From: Fabrea salina
Taxonomy: Eukaryota > Ciliophora > Heterotrichea > Heterotrichida > Fabreidae
NCBI GenBank assembly: GCA_022984795.1
Contig: JALIHJ010000011.1
Coordinates: 62,001 to 126,000 of the forward strand
Reading direction: 5' to 3'
DNA length: 64,000 nt
Shown here: piece by piece, positions 54,703 through 64,000 of the stretch
Layout of the letters: every line of letters starts with the position of its first letter
How positions within the stretch are numbered: the first letter of the stretch is position 1
Position numbers and translations under genes: made by a program
The notes under the pieces: model-generated
The model's database searches: none
What the model saw: the letters and a program-made list of their open reading frames with translations, nothing else
Told to the model about the DNA's origin: nothing

Positions 54703-56157
54703 ATGCTGAAAGGATTACTCAGGAACTTTGGAGTACTTAACGTAGTTCAAAAAGCTGAAGTGAGCAAAACTGCAGTTGTGCTCGTAGAAAAGGGCGCGAA
54801 AGCGCCTACTTGGACTCAAACTACTGAAGCTGCCCTTTCTGACTTCGAAAAACTAAAGTCGTCTTGGGTTTACCCTTCTGGGCACTACGAAAGAGCTTAC
54901 ATGGCTCAGGTTTCTAAAGAAGATGTTTTGAAAAAAGCCTGTCAGTCAGTCACTGCACTCAAGGCCAAAAAGGTAAGCAGGGCTGACGTTGTTTTTCCGA
55001 GTGAGTTCAAAGAACGTGAAATCGAGATCTTTGCCAACACTGCCATCCTTAAAAACTACGAATACAAGCAAAAATCCAAACAAGAAGAAGAAGAAGAGGA
55101 CAAAGAAGAAGAAACTGAACTTGAAGAGATCAACCTTCTCCACAGTGCAGACATTGAACCTAGGAACTTTGAAATGAGCATGCACTCAGCCAGGTGTGCT
55201 TTGTACGCTAGAGACTTAGTTAACACCAGAGGCAGTGTAGCCACTCCTGAGTACATTGCTCACCAAGCCCAACACCTTTACTCCCAGTACTCAGACCTTA
55301 TTTCAATAGAGGTACTTCAAGGTGAAGAACTCAAAGAAAAAGGCCTTAACCTTCTTTACAACGTAGGCAAAGCTGCAACCTCCCCTCCCCACTTAGTGGT
55401 TCTTAAGTACAACCACCCCTCTGCTACCTCTAACTTATGCCTTGTCGGAAAAGGCGTAACTTTTGACACCGGCGGTTTGGACATAAAGCCTGCTTCTGCT
55501 ATGGACAGTATGTACTGCGACAAAGCAGGTGCCTGCACTACTTTAGCAGCTTTTAAGTGGGCAGTTGAGATGCAAGTGCCTGTGAACCTTACTTGTGCTT
55601 TAGCCTTGGCTGAAAACTCTGTGAGTTCCAAAGCTTACAAGCCCCAAGACATAATTACTTCTTTGAAAGGACTTACAGTGGAAATAGGCCACACTGACGC
55701 AGAAGGAAGACTGTGCTTGGCAGATGCAATGACCTACGTGCAAAGGAACCACAAACCTGACGTAATGGTGGACTTAGCTACACTCACTGGGGCTTGTGTG
55801 GTGGCTTTAGGAGACGAAATGGCTGGAATCTTTGGGAACGACAAAAAACTAGTTGAAGAGATCATTCAAAGCGGAGAGTACTACAAAGAAGCAATTTGGC
55901 ACTTGCCAATAACTAAGCACCACCAAGACAACATCAAAGGCAAAGTTGCAGACTTAAGCAACTCTGGAAAAACTGGTTACGGAGGAGCAAGCACTGCTGC
56001 TGCGTTCTTAAAGAACTTCGTGGAAAAAGGTGTGAAGTGGGCACATATCGACATTGCAGGACCTGCGCATTCCAAAAAGTCTTGGGACCAGTTCCCTATG
56101 GGAGGCACAGGTTTTGGAGTGCAAACCCTTACAAAATTCATTTCGGAGTTTAAGTAA
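54703..56157 (+). CDS. LAP: M17 leucyl aminopeptidase (484 aa)
   Basis: A hexameric two-zinc exopeptidase that removes N-terminal residues from peptides. I chose the ATG at 54703 because the upstream in-frame ATG lies inside the channel gene. The catalytic domain has VGKGVTFDTGGLDIKPASAM, MYCDKAGACTTLA and GHTDAEGRLCLADAM. All metal-binding Lys, Asp and Glu and the catalytic Arg of the family are present; the usual NTDAEGRL reads HTDAEGRL. A charged Lys/Glu insertion (EEEEEDKEEETELEE) interrupts the linker between the two domains, near residues 129-143. No targeting peptide is obvious. Confidence 0.93.
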   Translation: MLKGLLRNFGVLNVVQKAEVSKTAVVLVEKGAKAPTWTQTTEAALSDFEKLKSSWVYPSGHYERAYMAQVSKEDVLKKACQSVTALKAKKVSRADVVFPSEFKEREIEIFANTAILKNYEYKQKSKQEEEEEDKEEETELEEINLLHSADIEPRNFEMSMHSARCALYARDLVNTRGSVATPEYIAHQAQHLYSQYSDLISIEVLQGEELKEKGLNLLYNVGKAATSPPHLVVLKYNHPSATSNLCLVGKGVTFDTGGLDIKPASAMDSMYCDKAGACTTLAAFKWAVEMQVPVNLTCALALAENSVSSKAYKPQDIITSLKGLTVEIGHTDAEGRLCLADAMTYVQRNHKPDVMVDLATLTGACVVALGDEMAGIFGNDKKLVEEIIQSGEYYKEAIWHLPITKHHQDNIKGKVADLSNSGKTGYGGASTAAAFLKNFVEKGVKWAHIDIAGPAHSKKSWDQFPMGGTGFGVQTLTKFISEFK

Positions 56158-56198
56158 GACTTAAATATTTAAGAGAAACTGCAGTAGTGGTTAAAAAT

Positions 56199-58403
56199 AT
56201 GAGCTCTATGACTAAATTAAAGTTCCGAGTGGTGCACTGTTCGAGTGAAGACAGCGAGTTCCCTGTAACGGAGTTACTAAAGCACGGACCGCACTCTAAA
56301 GGGTGGCAAAGTGCAAGGTTTCAGGATTTCCCACAAATGATAGTTCTTCAATTCATCTGCCCGGTTAGAGTTCAACAGCTGCAGTTTCTATCCCACCAAA
56401 GTAAGATATCTTCGCGAATAGAACTATACACTTACATGCCTGAGAATTCTTCAAACATACCTCCAATGGAACACTTCCAGTGGAAGCGCCTAGGGTACCT
56501 TTCCCTTGACAATAATGAAAAGTCTGGATACCAAGCTAGAGAACTCAAGTCAGTTTACATCGACGTTAACACTCACTTCCTCAAAGTAGTACTTAACAAG
56601 TGCCACGTTAACAAGTATAACATGTTCAACCAAGTTGGCTTGATTGCTATCAATGCTTTAGGTGAAGAACTAGGCGACTTCAAAGCTCCTTCTAAAAAAG
56701 GAGTTCCTCAAAAACTCGAAAACGACATGGAGTTCGACGTAGTAACTGGAGAAAGACTCAAAAACTTAACTGCAGCCAAAAACAGAGCTGTTGAAAATGA
56801 AGACTTTGACGAAGCCAAACGCCTTAAAGAAACCATTGACAAGTTGAAAAGCGTTGGGTACCAGTTGCAACAACTAGAGGACAGAAAAAGAGCTGCAATT
56901 AGCAACGAAGACTACGAGTCCGCAAAAATAATTAAACAGGAAATCGACAGACTGAGAAATGCTGTTGCACCTCCTGTGGAAGAACCAACTTACAAAAGCT
57001 CCAATAAGCCTTTTTTAGAACACCAAAAACAACAAGTACTAGGCCGTCCTTCCTCGCGGAACTTGCCTCCTGAAGAAGAACCTTTTCAAAAACCCCCAAA
57101 CAAGGTAGCTTACGACGAGCAGGTTATTCCTACGCATTCACAAGCAAAAGGGCCTGGGCAAATGTACGAGGACGAAAACCCAGCAGCTGAAGCCGAACCT
57201 CTTGGTCCACAGCAAAGAGCATTGGCAGAGCCCCTTATTCCTTACTTAGGGGAAAACTTGTGCCAGAAGTTGTTTTCTAAACAGTGGCAATCAAGAGAAG
57301 AAGGCCTTGCAGACTTGCAACAAGAAATTGAAAGAGGACCTGAGTCTTACCTCTTTGCCAATAGTGGAGAAAGTGAGATTGCTTCAGGAGCTTTGGGAGC
57401 TATTAAGCATACTATTGGGGACAAGGTGTCTCAAGTATCCATGAAAGCCATGAACGTGCTACACTCTTTGCTAAGCAACGTAAGTGTTGGAAGGAGTGAG
57501 TCTTCGGAACACTTACAGTCTATTGTGCAAAACCTACTTTTGAAAATAGGAGACAACAACGCAAGAGTAAGGGACTTGGCTGAGCAGACCTATATAACTC
57601 TGACTAAAAGCGAAACATTAAATGTCAGCTCTGCTGTGAACCATCTAGTTAAACCTTCTAAGGAAAAGTCTGGGTCACAGAAGCACCTAGTGGGTAAACT
57701 GAACTTGCTGTACTCTTTTGTAAAGGAGTTCCAAATTGACAACCCTCAGGTCCCTTTCCAACCTGTAGTGGAGTTCGGAGTTGTGGCTGTGCAAAATTCC
57801 AATTCTGAAGTAAGGAATGCCGCCAACAACTTAATCATGGCTATTTACTCCTGTGTAGGCGAAAAAGTAAGGCCTTTCATAAGCAACCTTAGACCTGCCC
57901 AGTTAGAACTCCTAGAAAAAGCTTTTGAAGAAGCTGGCTCAGAACCTATGCCTAGTAAGCCCAAACCCAACTCACGAAGACCAAGTGCAGGAACCAAGCA
58001 CAGACAGTCAACTCCTGCTCAGCCAATTTGTAAGTTTTGTGGGAAAAAAGACCCTGTGTTTGCAAGTGAAGACAACTTAGACATTCACTACTGGAAAGAC
58101 TGCCCTATGCTTGTGGCTTGTCCTGACTGTTCCCAAGTTGTAGAAATCTTACACCTAAACGAACATATGCTGAAGGAGTGCGAACTTGCAGAAGTCCAAA
58201 GACAGTGCCCCAGGTGCAAAGAAGCAGTTCACATAGACGAGTATGAACAACACGTTGAAGAGCAAGCTTGCTTGCCTGCCAAACCTCCCAGTGTAGCTAA
58301 CAGATGTCCTTTGTGCCACGACGATGTGGATCCTGGAACTGAAGGTTGGAAACAACACATCCTGGTGGAAGGGTGCCCTAATAACGACCGGAGCAATTTC
58401 TAG
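56199..58403 (+). CDS. CEP104: CEP104/FAP256 ciliary tip protein (734 aa)
   Basis: The first in-frame ATG is at 56199. The N-terminal jelly-roll domain matches CEP104 (GWQSARFQDFPQMIVLQFIC, LGYLSLDNNEKSGYQARELK, HVNKYNMFNQVGLIAINALG). Two UVR-like helical hairpins follow (VENEDFDEAKRLKETIDKL, ISNEDYESAKIIKQEIDRL). A TOG domain spans about residues 335-590. The C-terminal array of four zinc fingers (CKFCGKKDP, CPDCSQVV, CPRCKEAV, CPLCHDDV) completes the known order. It caps and elongates axonemal microtubules at the ciliary tip. The stop is TAG. Confidence 0.94.
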   Translation: MSSMTKLKFRVVHCSSEDSEFPVTELLKHGPHSKGWQSARFQDFPQMIVLQFICPVRVQQLQFLSHQSKISSRIELYTYMPENSSNIPPMEHFQWKRLGYLSLDNNEKSGYQARELKSVYIDVNTHFLKVVLNKCHVNKYNMFNQVGLIAINALGEELGDFKAPSKKGVPQKLENDMEFDVVTGERLKNLTAAKNRAVENEDFDEAKRLKETIDKLKSVGYQLQQLEDRKRAAISNEDYESAKIIKQEIDRLRNAVAPPVEEPTYKSSNKPFLEHQKQQVLGRPSSRNLPPEEEPFQKPPNKVAYDEQVIPTHSQAKGPGQMYEDENPAAEAEPLGPQQRALAEPLIPYLGENLCQKLFSKQWQSREEGLADLQQEIERGPESYLFANSGESEIASGALGAIKHTIGDKVSQVSMKAMNVLHSLLSNVSVGRSESSEHLQSIVQNLLLKIGDNNARVRDLAEQTYITLTKSETLNVSSAVNHLVKPSKEKSGSQKHLVGKLNLLYSFVKEFQIDNPQVPFQPVVEFGVVAVQNSNSEVRNAANNLIMAIYSCVGEKVRPFISNLRPAQLELLEKAFEEAGSEPMPSKPKPNSRRPSAGTKHRQSTPAQPICKFCGKKDPVFASEDNLDIHYWKDCPMLVACPDCSQVVEILHLNEHMLKECELAEVQRQCPRCKEAVHIDEYEQHVEEQACLPAKPPSVANRCPLCHDDVDPGTEGWKQHILVEGCPNNDRSNF

Positions 58404-58422
58404 AATCTGTCTAATTTAGCAC

Positions 58423-58932
58423 TTAAGTGGAGTACTTCGAAAGCATTTCTTGTCTGAGATGGTAAACTTGTGAGTAGAGTTCTTGTTTTTGGGTTTCAAG
58501 GTTTTTGTTTTCTTCTAACAAGCGATTTAGTTCCTCAGAAGCTTCTAGTTTGAATTTTTCAAGTGCAGTCCTGGCTTTGGGCAAGTTGGCTCCTTTTCCC
58601 TCGTAAACTTGGTTTAGGAACTTCACAGCTTCTAAGTCAGGCTCAAAGTGTTCCAGTGCTCTATACTTGACTTCCCTGTGTTCAAGTTCTTTGAGTGTAA
58701 GGGGAATTTCTAGGTCTTCTATGAGTTTGTCTATGCAAGTTTTAGCAGTCGGAATTAAGTACCTTATGTTGCGGTTGATAGCTGCTTCTAAACTTAAAGC
58801 TGTATTTTCTGAGATGTTTCGGAAGTTAGAAATTACATACCTAGGTTCAAGTTCGCAAATGAACTTGTTGAGTTGTAAAAAAAGTATCTGGTACAACTTA
58901 ACCAAACGCGCGCTTGAAATCTGAGAGTCCAT
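58423..58932 (-). CDS. Hypothetical helical protein (169 aa)
   Basis: Not recognised. It is all-helical in appearance, with a Leu/Ile-rich N-terminal half (RLVKLYQILFLQLNKFICEL) and a C-terminal coiled coil (EELNRLLEENKNLETQKQEL). It could be a subunit of a larger coiled-coil complex. Confidence 0.62.
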   Translation of the reverse strand: MDSQISSARLVKLYQILFLQLNKFICELEPRYVISNFRNISENTALSLEAAINRNIRYLIPTAKTCIDKLIEDLEIPLTLKELEHREVKYRALEHFEPDLEAVKFLNQVYEGKGANLPKARTALEKFKLEASEELNRLLEENKNLETQKQELYSQVYHLRQEMLSKYST

Positions 58933-58945
58933 TTTGATTAAGTTA

Positions 58946-59236
58946 TCAGGTTAGTTTTTTGACTTCTTCGAAAAAGTTGCAGGTTTGAGCAAGACGGACT
59001 TGGCTAGGGTCAGCTGTGTACTTAGCTATTTCAGAATCAGACTGGGCTTGGTTCCAGCGCTTCTGCATTTCTTGCTGGAACAGAGTCCACTGGCTCTCAA
59101 AGTCCTTAGCTTCTTTACGTGAGTTTATGAACTTTTTAGGTCCATTCTGGAACTCAGGGGCAGCTATGAAAGAGTTAGTTTTGCGGGAAGAGCCCCCTGA
59201 AGAGTTCTTGTTGTTTCTCTGACCTCTTCTTGACAT
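58946..59236 (-). CDS. Hypothetical small protein (96 aa), TGA stop
   Basis: Not recognised. The N-terminal 30 residues are Arg/Lys/Ser/Gly-rich (SRRGQRNNKNSSGGSSRKT), and the rest is a single charged helix. It ends in TGA directly followed by TAA in frame. Its start codon lies 10 bp from the divergent MORN gene. Confidence 0.6.
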   Translation of the reverse strand: MSRRGQRNNKNSSGGSSRKTNSFIAAPEFQNGPKKFINSRKEAKDFESQWTLFQQEMQKRWNQAQSDSEIAKYTADPSQVRLAQTCNFFEEVKKLT

Positions 59237-59246
59237 TTATAGGTAA

Positions 59247-61159
59247 ATGGAAATTTATGAAAGTAGAGTGTTTAAGTCACAGCCTCCAATTGTAAGACTG
59301 AAGGGGTACAAACCTCCTAATATCAGTGTTCAGAAAAAAGACACTGAGTTCCAAGTTTCAGAAAAAGACAACTCCTTTATTGCTCCTCTTAAAGTAGTGA
59401 AGCTCGCAACTCAGCCTGCAAGCATTCCTTACAAAGCAGTTTTGCCCCAAAACTTAGGTAAAATCCAGAAACTCCAAGTTTTGTTCAAAAAAGCCCCTGA
59501 AACCTCAAAAGTCAAGTCAACCAGAAGCTTAGTAACTAAGAGTCCACTGTTTCGCCCCAGAAGCTCTGCTTCTTTCAGGCCTAAAAGACTCACTCAAAGC
59601 AGGCTTAAAGACTCAAATGCTTTAGAAGAAAAACTCAGTGAACAGTTTCCGCACAAACTGGATATTCTGCACTACAAAGGGAACTACCATGTGGGCAAAA
59701 GAGATGGCTACGGAAAGATTGCTTACAAAAACGGAGACTGGTACGAAGGCTACTGGTCTGAAAACAAACGCAACGGAACAGGAACTTACTTTTATGCTTC
59801 TGATAACTCAGAGTACACAGGGAACTGGAGAGACAACTTAAAACAAGGCCCAGGAACCATGAAGCTGAGCAACGGAAACATTATAGAAGGAGAGTGGAAT
59901 GAAAACATTTTGCAGGCTGAGTTTGTAACTATCTACTACAACGATGGCAGCAAGTACCAAGGAAGCATGGTTAACGAGAAAAAACATGGCAGAGGAGTTA
60001 TGGTGTATCCAAGTGGGTCTAGGTACGAAGGGGAGTGGAAGGAAGACATGAGAGAGGGACCAGGTGCATTGTTTTTCTCTGAGAGTTTTTTCGAAGGAAG
60101 CTTTTTGAACGACTATACTTGTGGAAGTGGAGTTTTTGTAATTAAGAATGCTATGCCTGAGTATGAACGACCCACTCAAAAAGTAGTTACTCAACCTGCC
60201 AACAAAAGAGTTTCAACACTGAATAGGAAACCTAGACCCACTAGAGTCATTGACTTCCAAGAAATTGAAAAAAGGAACTTAAAGGCTGTTAAAGAAAACC
60301 TTTTTGGAACTACTCCAAACTTACCTAACTTTAGTTCTTACGAAATCGACAACACTGACATTGTTTACTTTGCGCAAAAAGAGTTTAGGTCTGGAAAACT
60401 CAAAGGACCAACTATTGTCAGGTACGGAAAGTACGGGTACTACGAAGGAGAGTTTAAAGAAGGCATGCGGGAAGGCTTTGGGAAAATGACTTACACCGAT
60501 CCCAGTCACTTAGTTCTGTGGTTTCCAGAAACTGAAGGGGTTTACGAAGGGCACTGGAAACAAGACACCAGACACGGAAAAGGCACCATGACCTGGCCCA
60601 ACGGGCTTAAGTACGAAGGAAACTTTAAAAAAGACAGACGCCACGAAGTAGTAGGAACTATGTACTTTGTAAACGGAGATATTTACGAAGGAGAGTGGAT
60701 GGAAGAACTTATGCACGGAAGAGGCAGATTCAACACTCCTGACGGAAAGGAGTACAGAGGTAGGTTCTTCAGTGGAGACTTTGCCGGAGAAGGGTTGCTA
60801 ACCTTTCCAAACGGAAACAAGTACGAAGGCCAGGTAAAAACATGCTGCCTGAAGGGCAGGGCAAACTTTACATGACTTCAGGCAACAAGTACTGTGGAGA
60901 GTTCGAGAAAGGAATTCCACATGGCCAGGGCAAAATGGAGTACAAAAACGGAGATGTGTACTTCGGAGAGTGGAACCACTTGAAAAGGCAGGGGTTTGGA
61001 GTTATGCACTACTACGAAACTGGGGAAACCTATGAAGGGTGGTGGGTTGGCGACAAAAGAGAAGGCCCTGGAACTCTGTACAACGACTACAAGGAAGCTT
61101 TGTTTTCGGGCAACTGGAGTAACGACATGAAAGAGGGCAGTGGCGAAGTTATTTTATAG
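59247..61159 (+). CDS. MORN-repeat protein with one apparent frameshift
   Basis: About 14 MORN repeats follow a 125-residue basic, disordered N-terminus. Units such as YEGYWSENKRNGTGTYFYAS and YEGHWKQDTRHGKGTMTWPN are typical. The frame breaks at an A5 run at 60836-60840: upstream gives KYEGQVK then a short false tail, downstream continues MLPEGQGKLYMTSGNKY in another frame. One extra A would give a perfect 23-residue repeat spacing (one residue, Asn, between VK and ML). No 15-21-nt intron explains it. It is either an assembly indel or a recent mutation. MORN proteins tether membranes to cytoskeleton in cilia and cortex. The stop is TAG. Confidence 0.85.
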
Positions 61160-61167
61160 TAATAATA

Positions 61168-62904
61168 ATGCTGAAAAATAAAACTTCAGAACTCAAAGCT
61201 TTACTGAACCTGCTGATGCCCCACAAACGACTTTTAGTACAATTCGCAGGGTCTTTGTTGGTGTCTTCAAGCGTGACACTTTGTTTTCCTTTGGCTTTGA
61301 AAGACTTGTTCAACCTTGTAATCGATTCACCTACTCCAGACCAGATTCTGTACTGTGTGTCTAAGTGGACTGGATTAGTTACCTTAGGAGGGGCATCTAG
61401 TTATCTTAGGCGCTACACAATTGAGGACCTTTCTAATCGCGTAGCTAAGTCAATGCGTGAAGAGTACTTTTCAGAACTGATGCAGAAAAAACTAGAAGGA
61501 GTTAACGAACAAAACACAGGCAGTTTGGCGCACCAACTAAGCAGCGACATTTGGCAAGTAGCTTCCACAATCACCAACGAGTTTTCTTCGAGTTTGCGAG
61601 GAGGGGCCTTTTTTGTGGGAGGAGTGGGGTTTTTGGTTTACACTTGCCCTACTCTGAGTGTAGTCTCAATAGTACCTATGCTGGGACTAGGTGCTATTTC
61701 AAGGTACTACGGACAAATGCTTCGCAAAGAAAGACAAAAGCAAGCTCAACTCTTAAGGGACCAGCACTCATACGCTCAAGAACGCTTAGCCCAAATCAAG
61801 ACTGTGAAGTTGTTTACTGCTGAAAGGTTTGAGATTTACAAGTACCGCCAAAAACAACAAGAAGTCTACAAAAAAAGCCTAGACGTTGCTTCTTACACTG
61901 CTAAACACTTTGCAGCTATGGAGATTTTTGGGCAAAACGCAGTGCTTTGGTGTTTGGGCAGCGGAGCTTACTTAATTACAACAGGTTCGGGACTAAACAT
62001 AGGTTCGCTTACAGCTTTTGCAATGTACAGTGTCTACGCTGGCATGGGTTTCAGACTATTGACTTCTGGGTACGCTGAGTTCAAAAAAGCTGCAGGCATA
62101 TACGACCAAATAATAACTACTCAAGAAAAACTAGAAGAAAAAGAACAAGTCTTGCTGAAGGGAATCCAATCCCAGCACAGCAAAGGACCAAGCATTTCTT
62201 TCAGAAACGTTACTTTTGCTTACCCAGGAAGAGAAGTAAACATTTTGGAAGGAATTAACTTGAACGTGAAGCCTGGAGAGGTTTTAGGAATAGTAGGTAA
62301 GTCAGGCAGTGGAAAGTCAACTATGTTTCACTTGCTCACACACCTTTACAGACCTAGCTCAGGAAGTATCTACATAGACGGAGTAGACATCAGCACCAAA
62401 CCTGCTTGGTGGGCACGCCACTTAGTATCTGTAGTTTCCCAAGAAGCTTTGTTGTTTTCAGCGACTATAAAAGAAAACATCATTTACTCCAACCCCGAAG
62501 CCACTATGGAACAGATCGAAGAAGCCTGCAGACGGGCAGACGCCCTTAGTTTCATATCCAAACTTCCCAGCAAGTTCGAAACACAAGTAGGCGAAGGGGG
62601 ACTTTCTTTGTCAGGAGGCCAGAGACAACGCATAGCCATTGCTAGAGCTCTACTTAAGACTCCGCACATTTTGTTACTTGACGAAGCTACTTCAGGTTTA
62701 GACGCTAACTCAGACACGTACATAAAAAAGATTCTGGAAGAAGAGATCAAAAGGGAAAAACACACTGTTCTGATGATCACCCACCGAGTAAACACCCTCA
62801 AAACTCTAGCAGACAGAATAGCTGTGCTGAATGCAGGCAAACTCCAAAAAGTAGGAACTTTTGAAAACCTAAAGAACAACCAAGGCTTTAAGATACTAAT
62901 GTAA
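61168..62904 (+). CDS. ABCB-type half transporter (ABCB10/ABCB8-like, 578 aa)
   Basis: A six-TM domain (about residues 20-310) is followed by one nucleotide-binding domain. The NBD is intact: Walker A GKSGSGKST, Q-loop VVSQEALLFSATI, signature LSGGQRQRIAIARAL, Walker B ILLLDEATSGLD and H-loop MITHRVNTL. In the TM domain, TGSLAHQLSSDIWQVA and the intracellular helix QERLAQIKTVKLFTAE resemble mitochondrial ABCB10/ABCB8 half transporters. The N-terminus is short, so mitochondrial targeting is not certain. It acts as a dimer. It starts 8 bp after the MORN gene. Confidence 0.9.
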   Translation: MLKNKTSELKALLNLLMPHKRLLVQFAGSLLVSSSVTLCFPLALKDLFNLVIDSPTPDQILYCVSKWTGLVTLGGASSYLRRYTIEDLSNRVAKSMREEYFSELMQKKLEGVNEQNTGSLAHQLSSDIWQVASTITNEFSSSLRGGAFFVGGVGFLVYTCPTLSVVSIVPMLGLGAISRYYGQMLRKERQKQAQLLRDQHSYAQERLAQIKTVKLFTAERFEIYKYRQKQQEVYKKSLDVASYTAKHFAAMEIFGQNAVLWCLGSGAYLITTGSGLNIGSLTAFAMYSVYAGMGFRLLTSGYAEFKKAAGIYDQIITTQEKLEEKEQVLLKGIQSQHSKGPSISFRNVTFAYPGREVNILEGINLNVKPGEVLGIVGKSGSGKSTMFHLLTHLYRPSSGSIYIDGVDISTKPAWWARHLVSVVSQEALLFSATIKENIIYSNPEATMEQIEEACRRADALSFISKLPSKFETQVGEGGLSLSGGQRQRIAIARALLKTPHILLLDEATSGLDANSDTYIKKILEEEIKREKHTVLMITHRVNTLKTLADRIAVLNAGKLQKVGTFENLKNNQGFKILM

Positions 62905-62905
62905 G

Positions 62906-63526
62906 TTAATTATCAGAAGTCGTTAGAATTTCACTGTGTTGCGTATAAGTCTTCTTGACCCACCCGAAGTAGTAAATACTGCTCCAAACCACCATAACGA
63001 CAGAAATGCACCCATTCTTAAAAGCAGGTCCTAACTCGAAGTTAGGTTTCCAAAAAGAATTTGAACTAATTGCTGCAAAGTAAAGCCAAAAACTCATTCC
63101 ACACAAGTTCATTAAAGACCCCAGCCAGAGCCAAAAGTCTTTGTCGAGCAAAGAGTTTTCTAAGCGTTCCCCTTCCATACGCTCTATCTTCCTTTTTAAG
63201 TTTATCAGTCCACACATAAACACCAGCAAGCTAACTAAAAACACTTCAAAAAACACTTCTCCTGCAAAGTGCAAGTTTCTGAGGAATTCGCAAGAGTCAC
63301 TTTCACAAAAGCACTGGAACTCCAATTTAAAAGACCGAGACGTGAGACAAGTCCAAGAGTCACTGGCAAAGTCGTAGTAGCTGTGCAAATTCAAAGCCAT
63401 GAGACTAAATCCTTGTTTGTCTAGGTAAAACCAGTGATCTACGCAAACTGAAGACAACCCCATAACTATCCCTATCACTAGCCAGATCCCTACTACTTTC
63501 AGCTTGATTTCTGAGTTGGACAACAT
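62906..63526 (-). CDS. Hypothetical four-TM protein (206 aa)
   Basis: Not recognised. Four hydrophobic segments are visible: VVGIWLVIGIVMGLSSVCV, VFFEVFLVSLLVFMCGLINL, FWLWLGSLMNLCGMSFWLYF and CISVVMVVWSSIYYFGWV. The first extracellular loop is long, with four Cys (CLTSRSFKLEFQCFCESDSC), which recalls claudin- or tetraspan-like folds without their signature motifs. Confidence 0.68.
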   Translation of the reverse strand: MLSNSEIKLKVVGIWLVIGIVMGLSSVCVDHWFYLDKQGFSLMALNLHSYYDFASDSWTCLTSRSFKLEFQCFCESDSCEFLRNLHFAGEVFFEVFLVSLLVFMCGLINLKRKIERMEGERLENSLLDKDFWLWLGSLMNLCGMSFWLYFAAISSNSFWKPNFELGPAFKNGCISVVMVVWSSIYYFGWVKKTYTQHSEILTTSDN

Positions 63527-63606
63527 GTTTTTTCCATATGAATATTTTAGAAGACTGCGTTGAAAGCTTGAAAAGGGACCCTTCTCCCCACGTTTTAAAG
63601 TGTTTA

Positions 63607-64000
63607 ATGAAGTAACCCTTACTTAGTTACCTTAAAGAACAAAAGAACTCTTCTACTGATGTTCTTAAAAGTTTTGGAACTTCAGGGATTCCTTCATTGT
63701 TTGAGTGGATGTACTCCAAAGACACCGACTTAAGGAAAGCCTCCGCAATGTTTATTTGCGAGTTGGCCCACCAAGAACCACAAGCCCAAAGCATGATTTT
63801 CAAAGCCATGGGCTTTGTTCCTTTAGAAGGCAAAGTCTCCATCAACAAGTTCCCTGCCAAAATCGAAAACATAATAGCTCAGAGGCCCCAAGTGTTAAGG
63901 ATGCTTCAAAAGAAAGAAGTTTCTACTGCTAAGTTCTGGTGTTTTCCTCCTCTAGACTCTTCAAGTTACAGAGCAGCACTTGAAAACTCAATATTCTTTC
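63607..64000 (+). CDS. Partial ARM/HEAT-like protein, truncated by window edge
   Basis: Exon 1 is just ATGAA (63607-63611). A 15-nt intron follows, and the frame then runs open to the window end: NYLKEQKNSSTDVLKSFG, PSLFEWMYSKDTDLRKASAM, FICELAHQEPQAQSMIFKAM. The helical pairs look like armadillo repeats. An alternative without the intron has no ATG before 63717. The family is not recognised. Confidence 0.6.
63612..63626 (+). other. Probable 15-nt spliceosomal intron
   Basis: GTAACCCTTACTTAG, matching the TAG-ending 15-nt introns elsewhere in this window. It joins ATGAA to TTACCTTAAAG, giving MNYLKE. Confidence 0.75.

Noticed and set aside
60836-60856. GTAAAAACATGCTGCCTGAAG as an intron in the MORN gene
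   Set aside because: It is 21 nt, a multiple of three, so its removal does not restore the frame and destroys the repeat; one missing A explains the break better.
1-64000. TGA as a Trp codon (Blepharisma-type code)
   Set aside because: Conserved Trp sites use TGG, and no conserved protein is interrupted by TGA; the two terminal TGA codons are at ends of poorly conserved genes.

Overview
This 64-kb window looks like a macronuclear contig of a heterotrich ciliate (the group of Stentor, Blepharisma and Fabrea). Three introns can be read directly and they are only 15, 15 and 16 nt long, which is the heterotrich hallmark; a fourth 15-nt intron fits the last, partial gene. Genes are packed end to end, about one per 1.1 kb, mostly separated by 5-80 bp. 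The code reads as standard: long conserved proteins are uninterrupted, stops are almost all TAA with some TAG, and TGA ends only two small genes. Ciliary (CEP104-like, MORN), Ca2+-release channel, CNG-type channel, SNARE, ESCRT and TBC genes fit a ciliate. The very tight packing and GC near 40 percent (judged by eye) fit Fabrea better than Stentor, but the genus is inference.

Layout. 1-4.8 kb: two SVOP/SV2-like MFS transporters flanking a nuclear-looking hypothetical, an ESCRT-III Vps2/CHMP2 gene and a PLP-homeostasis gene. 4.8-12 kb: Hippo/MST kinase with SARAH domain, arsenite methyltransferase, EF-hand and coiled-coil genes, SWEET sugar transporter, canonical poly(A) polymerase. 12-21.6 kb: U6 snRNA abutting a TBC Rab-GAP, ankyrin-SAM protein (16-nt intron), TAP42/IGBP1, mitochondrial RsfS/MALSU1, an FG-repeat tail-anchored protein, a mitochondrial carrier, an SLC18B1-like transporter, and a Cramped-like SANT regulator reassembled across two 15-nt introns. 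21.6-27.3 kb: beta-propeller-like, kelch, syntaxin-like SNARE, RING/B-box, acylated EF-hand and a possible RAP1-like gene. 27.3-31.6 kb: a tandem triplet of SVOP-like transporters, two of which share near-identical tracts. 31.6-37 kb: SPRY protein and two tandem RAD54B-like SNF2 translocases. 37-46.8 kb: coiled-coil genes, CNG-type channel, TPR-SET methyltransferase, COX17 (57 aa), histidine phosphatase. 46.8-54.7 kb: a 2623-aa IP3R/RyR-family channel. 54.7-64 kb: M17 aminopeptidase, CEP104 homolog, MORN protein with one apparent frameshift, ABCB-type half transporter, a 4-TM protein and a partial ARM-like gene.

There is no operon logic; neighbours are unrelated housekeeping, signalling and recombination genes. 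The common theme is extreme compaction: start codons of divergent genes 4-5 bp apart, convergent genes sharing stop-codon bases, and a U6 gene whose terminator runs into the next start codon. I saw no transposons, viral elements, tRNA genes, CRISPR arrays or telomeric repeats, and no gene-free stretch over 300 bp. I did not find a clear undescribed multi-gene system; the most notable points are the patchwork gene conversion between transporters, the rebuilt Cramped-like gene, the EF-hand IP3R/RyR-type channel, the possible RAP1 homolog and the near-absence of TGA stops.
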